Source: Deltaproteobacteria bacterium (GTDB lineage Bacteria > Desulfobacterota > Binatia > UBA9968). From it: a stretch of DNA of 10,718 nt. Every line of letters begins with the position of its first letter. The first letter of the stretch is position 1. The translations under genes and the position numbers were made by a program. The stretch lies in the NCBI GenBank assembly GCA_023250495.1, contig JAHFAP010000100.1, positions 1 through 10,718 of the forward strand, read 5' to 3'. Positions 1 through 6,627 of the stretch are shown here, piece by piece. The notes under the pieces were generated by a model, which saw nothing but the letters and a program-made list of their open reading frames with translations, was not told the DNA's origin and ran no database searches.

Positions 1-113
1 GCCATATCATCGTTCCGTTAGCAGAGGAGACCAGTCCGGCAAAAACAGAGACTATATAGAAATAAGCTAGAGAGATTTTTGAACTTCTAAGAGGCCAGAG
101 GTCTTCAACCCAG

Positions 114-153
114 AGCCCGGAGTCACGTAGCATGTGACCCGGGCTTTTTTATT
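114..153 (+). terminator. Strong intrinsic terminator ahead of the cupredoxin gene
   Basis: AGCCCGG (114-120) pairs with CCGGGCT (139-145), and inside it GTCAC (122-126) pairs with GTGAC (134-138), with one bulged A at 121 and a 7-nt loop. The stem runs straight into six T (145-150) and ATT. On the - strand no T-run follows, so it acts on + strand transcripts only. It either ends an unseen gene to the left (one frame leaves a short possible protein tail ending in TAG at 57-59, too short to call) or acts as a leader attenuator, because the next ribosome site begins only 17 nt after the T-run. Confidence 0.85.
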
Positions 154-181
154 GTGTGGGATAATGAAAGGAGAAAAAAAG

Positions 182-520
182 ATGAAATATCTCATTGTCG
201 TTTTTAGCCTGATAGCTCTCGCAGCGGTCGCATTAGCGGCCAGCGCGCCAACCGATGACACTGTCGTCGAGCTGCGTTTTGAGAATCGCCGCTTTACGCC
301 GCAAACGATTACCGTGCCGGCCAACCGGCCGTTCAAGATCAAGATCGTCAACACAAGCAAAGAAGCGATCGAATTCGAAAGTTTTAAGCTCAACCGCGAA
401 AAGGTCGTGGGAGCCGGCGAGACGATCACGATAACCGTGCCTGGTCTCAAACCGGGAAGCTACGACTTTTACGATGATTTCCATCAAGACGTTTCCCAAG
501 GAACGATCGTTGCCAAGTAA
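182..520 (+). CDS. Exported cupredoxin-fold protein lacking the usual type 1 copper ligands
   Basis: A 112-residue protein with a signal peptide (about residues 1-20, ending ALAASA) followed by one small Greek-key domain like the Cupredoxin_1/EfeO-type family: FENRRFTPQTITVPANRPFKI near 33-53, then EFESFKLNREKVV near 64-76, and a C-terminal YDFYDDFHQDVSQG block near 94-107. In copper-binding members the last block carries Cys, His and Met ligands. Here only His101 remains: Asp98/Asp99 stand near the Cys position and no Met follows. It probably acts in the periplasm, perhaps in binding another metal or partner. In known genomes such proteins often neighbour Ftr1-type iron permeases, none of which is in view. 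The start is set by AAAGGAG (167-173), 8 nt before ATG 182; the frame stays open upstream to 134, but that extension runs through the terminator and is rejected. It is the first gene of a three-gene run. Confidence 0.8.
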   Translation: MKYLIVVFSLIALAAVALAASAPTDDTVVELRFENRRFTPQTITVPANRPFKIKIVNTSKEAIEFESFKLNREKVVGAGETITITVPGLKPGSYDFYDDFHQDVSQGTIVAK

Positions 521-547
521 AAAAGCTCGTAGGGCAAGGATATTCCC

Positions 548-1012
548 GTGCGCATAAACAAAATGAAGAAAATCCCGGCTGCCGCGCTCCTGGGAATCGC
601 TGGCTTCATGCTGATTTCACAATCAGCACAGGTTCGACACACGAACCCTCCAGCGAAAGGAGATTTCGCGGCGTCTCCGGAAATCAACTCGCTCCTCCGG
701 CGAGCTTGCTACGACTGCCACTCCAACGAAACCCGGTGGCCATGGTACAGCTACGTCGCTCCGGTCTCATGGTTGATCGCACGGGACGTGGAGTCAGGGC
801 GCAGGGGGCTCAATTTCTCGGAATGGGGCTCCTATTACCCTTCAACGCGCCGACGAAAGCTTCAGTGGATCGACAGAGTATTGCGTGAGCGGACGATGCC
901 GCCCTGGAGCTACGTCATGCTGCACCGAGGCGCTGGTCTGACGGAGGAAGATCTTGTAGCGCTGGAACATTGGATCAAATCGGAGATCTCGGGCCAACCG
1001 CAACAAAACTAA
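548..1012 (+). CDS. Exported haem-binding domain protein (CxxCH, Haem_bd-like)
   Basis: A 154-residue protein with a basic N-terminus and hydrophobic segment (about residues 6-27), so exported or anchored in the inner membrane facing the periplasm. CYDCH at residues 54-58 is a c-type haem attachment motif, followed by SNETRWPWYSYVAPVSWL, which is typical of the Haem_bd family. A second conserved block, RTMPPWSY followed by LTEEDLVALEHWI near the C-terminus, supplies a Met that could be the distal haem ligand (inference). Length fits a complete single-haem protein. GTG 548 is chosen over ATG 563 because AAGGA (536-540) lies 7 nt before it, while nothing suitable precedes the ATG. It starts 27 nt after the cupredoxin stop and ends 19 nt before the barrel gene, so co-transcription is likely. 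The role is probably electron transfer or haem-linked sensing in the envelope; the substrate is unknown. Confidence 0.82.
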   Translation: MRINKMKKIPAAALLGIAGFMLISQSAQVRHTNPPAKGDFAASPEINSLLRRACYDCHSNETRWPWYSYVAPVSWLIARDVESGRRGLNFSEWGSYYPSTRRRKLQWIDRVLRERTMPPWSYVMLHRGAGLTEEDLVALEHWIKSEISGQPQQN

Positions 1013-1031
1013 AAGAATAAGGAGAATTTAA

Positions 1032-1880
1032 ATGAAAAACTATTCGCGCTTTGCCACATTTGCATTATTGATCCTGATCGCCGCTTTTGCGCGGCCAACT
1101 CCCTCCGCCGCTCAGCTGGATCCGTTTGAATTCGAAGTCTATCCGTACCGGACTCTGAACCGAGGAATGGTCGAGTTGGAGTCGCTAAACAGCGTCGTCG
1201 CCCGGGGCCACAGCGCCGGCGACAGCGGAACCTCTCACGGCACTTTACCCAGTCAGTCGATGTGGCGCACCGCTTTTGAATTGACTTATGGGCTGACGGA
1301 TCGCATCGAGGCCGCGGCGTATGTAAACCTCGCCAAGCCGAGAGGGGGCGAGCTTCAATACGCAGGCTCCAAATTCCGCCTGCGGGGAAGTCTCTTCGAT
1401 CAAGGACAGCTACCCTTGGACCTCGGTTGGTATCTGGAATTCGATTATCACCGCGTCCCCAAATTCGATGGTCAGAAGCTGGAACTGGAATTAAAACCGA
1501 TTATCCAAAAAGACCTCGGGGATTTTTCCCTGATGTTCAACCCGATTTTCGAGAAAGTCTTAGTCGGTCTGGAAAAGAACAAAGGCTTCGAGTTCGGTTA
1601 CGCCCACGGCATTTACTACCGCTGGATGCGATCGCTGTCGCCGGGCATCGAGTTTTACGGCGGCATCGGCAATATTAGACATCCGGATCCGTCCAAGGAA
1701 CAGCAGCACTACATCTTCCCGGTGATCCGGGGCGAGCCACATGGAATCGAATATAGCGTCGGCCCCGGCTTCGGCCTTAGCCGCGGCTCTGATCGCGTGA
1801 TCGTAAAGTTCAATCTGGCACTCGAGAAATTCGTCGGCGCGATTTTGGGTCCGTCATCCGGCTCTGGTTGGTTTTTTTAA
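1032..1880 (+). CDS. Predicted outer-membrane beta-barrel protein
   Basis: A 282-residue protein. It has a clear signal peptide (residues 1-27, hydrophobic FALLILIAAFA, cleavage likely after PSAAQ or nearby). The rest is alternating polar and aromatic strands (FEFEVYPYR, AFELTYGLTDRIEAAAYVNL, LGWYLEFDYHR, LELELKPIIQ, FEFGYAHGIYYRW, GIEFYGGIGN), and the chain ends in Phe, as do many outer-membrane barrels recognised by BamA. It resembles the loose MetA-pathway/transporter-like barrel group, but I cannot name a substrate. A Gly/Ser/His-rich loop near residues 59-70 (GHSAGDSGTSHG) is a possible metal-binding or surface loop (inference). AAGGAG (1019-1024) sits 7 nt before ATG 1032. It is the last gene of the run; its stop TAA (1878-1880) overlaps the stop of the opposing tatD gene, and a run of seven T (1872-1878) encodes its final two Phe codons. 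Confidence 0.72.
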   Translation: MKNYSRFATFALLILIAAFARPTPSAAQLDPFEFEVYPYRTLNRGMVELESLNSVVARGHSAGDSGTSHGTLPSQSMWRTAFELTYGLTDRIEAAAYVNLAKPRGGELQYAGSKFRLRGSLFDQGQLPLDLGWYLEFDYHRVPKFDGQKLELELKPIIQKDLGDFSLMFNPIFEKVLVGLEKNKGFEFGYAHGIYYRWMRSLSPGIEFYGGIGNIRHPDPSKEQQHYIFPVIRGEPHGIEYSVGPGFGLSRGSDRVIVKFNLALEKFVGAILGPSSGSGWFF

Positions 1881-2668
1881 ATTCCAAACAGGTCCCGGGC
1901 ATTGCGGCTGGTGGACTGAGCAACTTCCTGCAGGGGTAAACCTCTCACTGCCGCGATAGTCTCGGCCACCTGGAGGACAAAGGCCGGCTCATTGCGCTTG
2001 CCGCGATGGGGTACCGGTGCAAGGTACGGCGAATCGGTCTCAATGAGCATTCGATTCAATGGCAGTTCTCGCACCACGTCTCTGAGCGGCTCGGCGTTCT
2101 TAAAAGTTATGATGCCGGTGAAGGAGAGATAAAATCCTAGGTCCAAAAATGTCTTTGCCGCCTCATGATCTCCAGTGAAGCAATGAATCACCCCCCGGAG
2201 TTCTCCTCCTCCCTCGGACCGAAGAAGGTCCGCGATCTCGCGGTGCGCCTCCCGGTCGTGGACTACAAGCGGAAGGCTGGTCTCGCGCGCCATGTGAATA
2301 AAACGAGAGAAAAGCTCGACCTGCAAGTCGCGCGGAGAGTGGTCGTAATAAAAATCGAGGCCGGTTTCACCAATGGCAATGACCTTGGGATCGGCGGCCA
2401 GCTCTTGAAGCCGTTTGAAGTCCTGCTCGCTCACTTCTTTGGCGTCGTGAGGATGCATCCCTACGGTAGCGAAAAGCCCGGGGAAAGAGTTCGTTATGGC
2501 GACCGCGGCCTCATTGCTCGAAAGGTCACCCGCGCCGCCCACCACAATGATCTTCTCCACACCGGCCGCTCGGGCACGGCCGATAACAGCCTCCAGGTCG
2601 GCAGAGAACTCAGGACCTTGGATATGGGCGTGGCTGTCGGCCAGTCCCAAGTCAGCTCTGTGGTCCAT
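1877..2668 (-). CDS. tatD: TatD family metal-dependent DNase/hydrolase
   Basis: A 263-residue TIM-barrel amidohydrolase of the TatD/YcfH family, complete by length. Metal ligands and signatures are all visible: HAH (His13, His15), GETGLDFYYDHSP with Glu101, VVHDREAH with His137, GVIHCFTG with His162, and ETDSPYLAP with Asp212. Family members are divalent-metal 3'-5' exonucleases acting on DNA, and some are D-aminoacyl-tRNA or peptide hydrolases. The frame stays open to a TTG at 2689, inside metG, but ATG 2668 is preferred: it lies one base after the metG TGA (2672-2670) and gives the usual family length, with HxH near the N-terminus. The ribosome site is weak (GAATGAG), so translation probably depends on coupling to metG. 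Last gene of the tmk-holB-metG-tatD run. Confidence 0.93.
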   Translation of the reverse strand: MDHRADLGLADSHAHIQGPEFSADLEAVIGRARAAGVEKIIVVGGAGDLSSNEAAVAITNSFPGLFATVGMHPHDAKEVSEQDFKRLQELAADPKVIAIGETGLDFYYDHSPRDLQVELFSRFIHMARETSLPLVVHDREAHREIADLLRSEGGGELRGVIHCFTGDHEAAKTFLDLGFYLSFTGIITFKNAEPLRDVVRELPLNRMLIETDSPYLAPVPHRGKRNEPAFVLQVAETIAAVRGLPLQEVAQSTSRNARDLFGI

Positions 2669-2669
2669 C

Positions 2670-4205
2670 TCATTCAGCAGGCAGCTCAATCCGCGGGAAC
2701 AAAACCTTCGGAGGTTTGACCTTATGGCCAGGCAGGAAGAAGCTTCCCCATGGAGATTGCTGACTGGTAGCGCCCTCAGAAAGATTCAGCAGGCCTTTGA
2801 TCTCATTGGAGGTCTCCGGAAGAAAGGGAGCGAGCAGATGTGAAAGCACTCTCATCGCCTCCAAAAGATGATGGAGGATCTCTCCGACTCTCCCCCGCTG
2901 TGCCGGATCTTTGAACAAAACGAAGGGGGAAGTCCTAACAACGTAGCGGTTGGCATGATCGACCGCTCCCCAAATGGTCTCAAGGGCGCGGTGAAAGGCG
3001 AGATCGGCCATGTATCGTTTCAACTCTTTCTCAGCTTGAAGGAAAGCGCCCCTCAGCTCCTCATCTTCTTTGGTCCACGCCTGGCCCAAAGGTTGGATGA
3101 TGCTGGCAAAATATTTTTCTTCCATCGCAAGAACCCGGCTGACCAAATTTCCAAGGTTGTTGGCCAGATCAGCATTGTAGCGGGCAGTGAGGCTTTCCTC
3201 CCGAAAGTCCGCGTCCTGTCCGAAGACGCTCTCGCGCAACAGGAAGTAGCGGAACGCATCCATGCCGATCTTTTCCTTCATCTCCAGCGGCGAGATGATG
3301 TTGCCCAGGCTCTTGGACATCTTTTGACCTTCCCTGGTCCAGAAGCCGTGCACGTTGAGATGCTTGTAAAGCGGCAGACCGGCCGCCATCAGCATGGTTG
3401 GCCAGAACACGCCGTGCGGCTTGAGGATATCCTTCCCGATGAAGTGCTGCGCTTCGGGCCAGAACTTCTGAAAGAGCTGTTCGCCCTTGTATTTCAGCGC
3501 GCTGACATAGTTGATGAGCGCGTCGAACCATACGTAGGTCACGTAGCGCTGATCGAAGGGGATCTCGATGCCCCAGGTCAGACGGCTCTTGGGACGGGAG
3601 ATGCACAGGTCGCCGATAGGCTCGCGCAGCATCGCAACCACTTCGTTTCTGAAGCCCTCTGGCCGGATAAAGTCGGGCTGCTCCTCAAGGTGACGCAGCA
3701 GCCGCTCCTGGTATTTGCTCATGCGGAAGAAGTAGTTCTCTTCTTCGATCGACTCGGGCTCAGTCAGGTGATCCGGGCACTTGCCGTCGCGCAGCTCTTT
3801 GGGTGTGTAAAACCGCTCGCAGCCGAAGCAGTAGAGTCCGCCGTAGCGGTCGAAGTAGATATCCCCGGCTTCATAGACCTTCGTCAAGAGTTCCTGGACA
3901 TAGCGGACATGATACGCGTCGGTCGTACGAATGAAGTGATCGTAGGTGATGCCACAGGTATCCCAGGCAGCCCGGAAGCTCGTACTGACCTGGTCAGTAA
4001 ATGCCTTGGGGTCCATCCCTGCCTCCGCGGCGGCCTGGGCGATTTTGTCGCCGTGCTCATCCGTGCCGGTGAGGTAGAACGTTTCCCACCCGTTTGCCCG
4101 GTAGTAGCGCGCCAGGGTGTCGGTAATGATCATCGTATAGGCGCTGCCGAGATGAGGATCACCGTTGACGTAGTACAGCGGGGTTGTGAGATAGATCCGG
4201 TTCAT
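2670..4205 (-). CDS. metG: Methionyl-tRNA synthetase
   Basis: A 511-residue class I aminoacyl-tRNA synthetase that charges tRNA-Met in the cytoplasm. The HIGH-type motif is HLGS (residues 18-21) and KMSKS is intact (295-299). The connective peptide has a single zinc knuckle, Cys126-x2-Cys129-x13-Cys143-x2-His146, the arrangement known from the Thermus thermophilus enzyme rather than the four-Cys double knuckle of the E. coli type. The chain stops after the anticodon-binding helical domain, with no EMAP-II-like C-terminal tRNA-binding domain, as in the shorter bacterial forms. ATG 4205 shares its A with the holB stop (TGATG), giving tight translational coupling; a TTG three bases upstream is less likely. 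tatD follows after one base. Confidence 0.97.
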   Translation of the reverse strand: MNRIYLTTPLYYVNGDPHLGSAYTMIITDTLARYYRANGWETFYLTGTDEHGDKIAQAAAEAGMDPKAFTDQVSTSFRAAWDTCGITYDHFIRTTDAYHVRYVQELLTKVYEAGDIYFDRYGGLYCFGCERFYTPKELRDGKCPDHLTEPESIEEENYFFRMSKYQERLLRHLEEQPDFIRPEGFRNEVVAMLREPIGDLCISRPKSRLTWGIEIPFDQRYVTYVWFDALINYVSALKYKGEQLFQKFWPEAQHFIGKDILKPHGVFWPTMLMAAGLPLYKHLNVHGFWTREGQKMSKSLGNIISPLEMKEKIGMDAFRYFLLRESVFGQDADFREESLTARYNADLANNLGNLVSRVLAMEEKYFASIIQPLGQAWTKEDEELRGAFLQAEKELKRYMADLAFHRALETIWGAVDHANRYVVRTSPFVLFKDPAQRGRVGEILHHLLEAMRVLSHLLAPFLPETSNEIKGLLNLSEGATSQQSPWGSFFLPGHKVKPPKVLFPRIELPAE

Positions 4206-5191
4206 CAATGCAACCGAGCCACATGCGCGAGCAGATTTTCCAGAGCCATGCGGCGATTCACGTTTCTCCGGATGCGCGCGGTCGTGATGAGAGCCTGAGA
4301 GCGAAGGAAAAGCGCCTGCTTCAGACTGTAGCTTGCTGCCTGTGGTTTAAGGTTTTCGATCAGGTCGAGATTGCAGATCTCCTGAACGCTCTCTGTAGCA
4401 AGATAAATCAGTACATCGCGATACCACCACTCCAGCCACTGGAGAAATCCCAGCGCCTCCTCCCGATCCCTGGATAGCTCCTCAGCGAAGGCCGCCCATG
4501 CTGTGCTATCCCCTTTTGCCAGGGAGGCTATCCCATCTACCCATGCCCCTCTCTTGCGCGCAAGCGCCTCCAGGTCCGGACTCAGCGCCCTACCGAGGCT
4601 TCCCAATGACATGGCGGCCAGAAGCTCCGCCTGCTCTGGCTTCAGACCTCTCCGCGAGATCAAGTGATCAATTACTGCGCTTGCCGGCAGGGGCGCAAAG
4701 GAGAGACGGAGGCAGCGAGAGAGCAAGGTGGGAAGAAGCCCGCCTGCGCTGGTGGAAATCAGAATCAGAATGGCGCCCGCGGGAGGCTCTTCGAGAGTTT
4801 TCAGCAAAGCGTTCTGGGCAGAAAAATTCATCAGCGGGGCGGGATCGATAATGGCTATTTTTTTCCGGTTGGAAAAAGCACGGTAGTTCAACTCCCTTTC
4901 CAGCGCTCGGACCTGCTCGATGCTGATATCTTTCTTCCCAGGGAGAGGACCCAGCAGCCGAACATCAGGATGGTTATGGCTTTCAATCCTAACGCAATTC
5001 ACGCAGCGGCCGCAGAAGTCCTGGGCCATTTCCAGGCAGTGGACCGCCTTTGCCAAAGAGAGGGCGACGGTTCTCTTTCCGACACCTTCAGAACCCAGGA
5101 AAACATAGGCGTGATGTAGACGGTCCTGCGCCAAACCCCGCCTCAGCGTGGCCAACTGCTTCCCGTGACCTACAATGTCAGAAAAGGGCAT
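4205..5191 (-). CDS. holB: DNA polymerase III delta' subunit (clamp loader)
   Basis: A 328-residue AAA+ protein of the sliding-clamp loader. Walker A GSEGVGKRT (residues 33-41) is intact. A four-Cys zinc module follows (Cys52, Cys60, Cys63, Cys66). The Walker B-like strand is IIDPAPLMN (114-122), with no catalytic Glu after the Asp, as expected for delta', which does not hydrolyse ATP in E. coli. ALLKTLEEPP (128-137) and the SRC motif (158-160, whose Arg acts in trans on the neighbouring subunit in known loaders) confirm the family. The position directly after tmk (2-nt gap) is a widespread bacterial arrangement. The C-terminal third is the poorly conserved collar domain. The ATG at 5191 follows a GGGTGA stretch that overlaps the end of tmk. 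Confidence 0.95.
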   Translation of the reverse strand: MPFSDIVGHGKQLATLRRGLAQDRLHHAYVFLGSEGVGKRTVALSLAKAVHCLEMAQDFCGRCVNCVRIESHNHPDVRLLGPLPGKKDISIEQVRALERELNYRAFSNRKKIAIIDPAPLMNFSAQNALLKTLEEPPAGAILILISTSAGGLLPTLLSRCLRLSFAPLPASAVIDHLISRRGLKPEQAELLAAMSLGSLGRALSPDLEALARKRGAWVDGIASLAKGDSTAWAAFAEELSRDREEALGFLQWLEWWYRDVLIYLATESVQEICNLDLIENLKPQAASYSLKQALFLRSQALITTARIRRNVNRRMALENLLAHVARLH

Positions 5192-5193
5192 GC

Positions 5194-5841
5194 CTAATCA
5201 CCCGCAAGTCTCCGCTCAACAATCTGCCTGATCTGATCATGCACTTCCTGGATCGAGCGCGATGCGTCGAGAACACAAATGCGCTCGGGCTCGGCCTGAG
5301 CCAGCTCCTGGAAACCCCGGCGCACCCGTTCGTGAAATTCGACTTTCTCGCACTCAAATCTGTCTACCCGCCCCTGGGTGGGTCGCTGCTCCTGCATCCT
5401 GCGGGCTGTGCGCGAAACACCAAGCTCCACGGGACAATCTAGGAGAAAGGTCAAATCCGGCGTGATCCCACGGCTCGCGACGAGGTTCATCTGACGCAGC
5501 ATATGGAGATCAGCCCCGCGGCCGTAACCCTGGTAGGCAAGGGTTGAGTCGGTGAACCTATCGCATAAGACGATCCTGCCGCTTGCCAGCGCTGGTTGGA
5601 TGACCTCCTGGACATGTTGCGCCCGGTCAGCGAGATAAAGGAAGAGCTCGGTTTGGGAGGAGATTGTCTTATCCCCGACTTCAAGCAGCACCTTGCGGAT
5701 CATCTCACCGAGGTTGGTTCCCCCGGGTTCGCGGGTACACAGGCAAGCTCGACCGTGGCTCGACAGATAACCTTCGAGCAGCCTAAGCTGCGTACTCTTA
5801 CCTGATCCGTCACCGCCTTCGAAGGAAATCAAGCGAATCAT
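5194..5841 (-). CDS. tmk: Thymidylate kinase
   Basis: A 215-residue P-loop kinase that phosphorylates dTMP to dTDP on both the de novo and salvage routes to dTTP. The P-loop GGDGSGKST is at residues 9-17, TREPGGT (36-42) and DRFTDSTLAYQGYGRG (94-109) form the dTMP-binding region, and an Arg-rich LID follows (RRMQEQRPTQGRVDRFE, from about 147). A P-loop without Arg combined with a basic LID is the bacterial type II pattern. The length is normal. The ATG at 5841 has no good Shine-Dalgarno sequence (a pyrimidine-rich CTCCTCTTAG precedes it), and I see no clear promoter in the 104-nt gap to the response regulator, so it may be read from the upstream promoter near 6500. First gene of the coupled tmk-holB-metG-tatD run. 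Confidence 0.96.
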   Translation of the reverse strand: MIRLISFEGGDGSGKSTQLRLLEGYLSSHGRACLCTREPGGTNLGEMIRKVLLEVGDKTISSQTELFLYLADRAQHVQEVIQPALASGRIVLCDRFTDSTLAYQGYGRGADLHMLRQMNLVASRGITPDLTFLLDCPVELGVSRTARRMQEQRPTQGRVDRFECEKVEFHERVRRGFQELAQAEPERICVLDASRSIQEVHDQIRQIVERRLAGD

Positions 5842-5865
5842 GCAGCGGACTAAGAGGAGAACAAA

Positions 5866-5931
5866 ATGAGAACTGCAAAGCTTAAAAGCTCGAATGCTTC
5901 ACTCTGCAATGCGCACTTTGCTTTATGTTGA
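5866..5931 (+). CDS. Possible 21-residue small ORF opposite the tmk leader
   Basis: In the gap between tmk and the response regulator, the + strand carries AAGAGGAG (5852-5859), 6 nt before ATG 5866, a near-ideal ribosome site. It opens a 21-codon frame (MRTAKLKSSNASLCNAHFALC) closed by TGA 5929-5931. The peptide has a basic start and two Cys, but no family I recognise. All neighbours are on the other strand, and I found no convincing + strand promoter just upstream, so this may be a chance match: the same bases read on the - strand form the pyrimidine tract before tmk. Confidence 0.18.
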   Translation: MRTAKLKSSNASLCNAHFALC

Positions 5932-5945
5932 GACGTGATCCCTCT

Positions 5946-6329
5946 CTAGGATTTTCCCTCTCCTAAGAGGAGATTGATGCCGTTGATTAATTGCGTGCTG
6001 GTAAAGGGTTTGGTGATATAGTAGTCGGCACCCAGCTTGTAGCCTCCCAAGACATCTTCGTATTGGACCTTTGCGGTCAACAGGACCACAGGAATGGAGG
6101 AGGTGTCGGGGGCGCCTTTGAGTCGAGTCAACACCTCGAGACCATCCATCTGCGGCATCATGATGTCGAGCACGATCAGATCAGGTTTTTGTTGTTCGAG
6201 GCTAGACAAGAGCTCTGCGCCGCTATAAGCGGACAAAACATTGTAGCCCTTGCCTTCCAGAATGGTCCGCACAATGGTGACGATGTCCGGGTTGTCGTCA
6301 ACCACCATGATGGTTTTCTTTGTGTCCAT
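5946..6329 (-). CDS. Stand-alone response regulator receiver domain (CheY/PilH-like)
   Basis: A 127-residue single receiver domain with no output domain. The acidic pocket Asp11-Asp12, phospho-acceptor Asp55 (LIVLDIMMP), switch Thr85 (VVLLTAK), aromatic Tyr104 and Lys107 (YITKPF) are all present, so it should be phosphorylatable. Such proteins relay signals by protein contact, as CheY, PilG/PilH and sporulation Spo0F do. No histidine kinase is adjacent. It lies between the pilus genes and tmk, so a role in pilus control is possible, but only by position. The ribosome site is strong: AGAGGAAAAGGA stands directly before ATG 6329. A promoter of its own is visible near 6488-6516, giving a leader of about 150 nt. 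Confidence 0.93.
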   Translation of the reverse strand: MDTKKTIMVVDDNPDIVTIVRTILEGKGYNVLSAYSGAELLSSLEQQKPDLIVLDIMMPQMDGLEVLTRLKGAPDTSSIPVVLLTAKVQYEDVLGGYKLGADYYITKPFTSTQLINGINLLLGEGKS

Positions 6330-6487
6330 TCCTTTTCCTCTTACCTGTCAGCATCCACTGACCCCCGGCTTTTCACCCATCCCGCCACTATTGTCCAGAC
6401 CTCAATGACCTTTGCTTCCCGAGGGAAAGTTATCAACAGCGAAGAACAGACCAATAGTCACGGCCATTCCCGTCGCGCGTCTGCTAG

Positions 6488-6516
6488 ACTATACCATCTC
6501 CCTGCCAGTATGTAAA
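6488..6516 (-). promoter_or_regulatory. Sigma70-type promoter for the response regulator
   Basis: On the - strand, TTTACA (6516-6511, five of six consensus bases) and TATAGT (6493-6488, five of six) are separated by exactly 17 nt, and TGG directly before the -10 adds an extended -10 element. Transcription would begin near 6481 and run through a leader of about 150 nt to ATG 6329. Readthrough to tmk and beyond is plausible because I see no terminator after the response regulator. Confidence 0.65.
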
Positions 6517-6530
6517 ACCCGCACTTCGCT

Positions 6531-6561
6531 GCCTGACAAACAGCGACAGGCGCCTTTTTTT
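6531..6561 (+). terminator. Possible + strand intrinsic terminator with no + strand gene before it
   Basis: GCCTG (6531-6535) pairs with CAGGC (6547-6551) across an 11-nt loop, extendable by one T-G pair, followed after GCC by seven T (6555-6561). It would stop + strand transcripts only, yet all recognised genes here are on the - strand. An alternative stem, CGCTG (6527-6531) with CAGCG (6541-6545), interleaves with it and could form an H-type pseudoknot. The hairpin is only moderate in strength. Confidence 0.4.
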
Positions 6562-6627
6562 CAAGCTTTTGCGGCAAAGAGCCAGTGGCGAATCCGATGC
6601 AAAAGGGTGTCGACGGGCAGTCGCGCC

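Noticed and set aside
157..165. Extended -10-like TGGGATAAT after the terminator
   Set aside because: No -35 at proper spacing, and a transcript starting near 172 would lose the ribosome site at 167-173.
134..181. Longer cupredoxin start at ATG 134 (or 164)
   Set aside because: The extension runs through the terminator hairpin and has no ribosome site; ATG 182 has a good one and begins a clean signal peptide.
2669..2689. TTG 2689 as tatD start
   Set aside because: It would overlap metG by 20 nt with no ribosome site; ATG 2668 sits next to the metG stop and gives normal family length.
2165..2719. A 184-codon + strand frame across tatD
   Set aside because: Antisense to a well-supported TatD gene whose catalytic motifs are all intact; no recognisable product.
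2868..4298. A 476-codon open frame on the + strand across metG
   Set aside because: It lies wholly opposite an unmistakable methionyl-tRNA synthetase, has no ribosome site, and its product shows no family features. Such frames arise from codon bias in the opposite strand.
6430..6438. DnaA-box-like TTATCAACA
   Set aside because: A single copy with one mismatch, no AT-rich unwinding stretch or further boxes, and no origin genes nearby.
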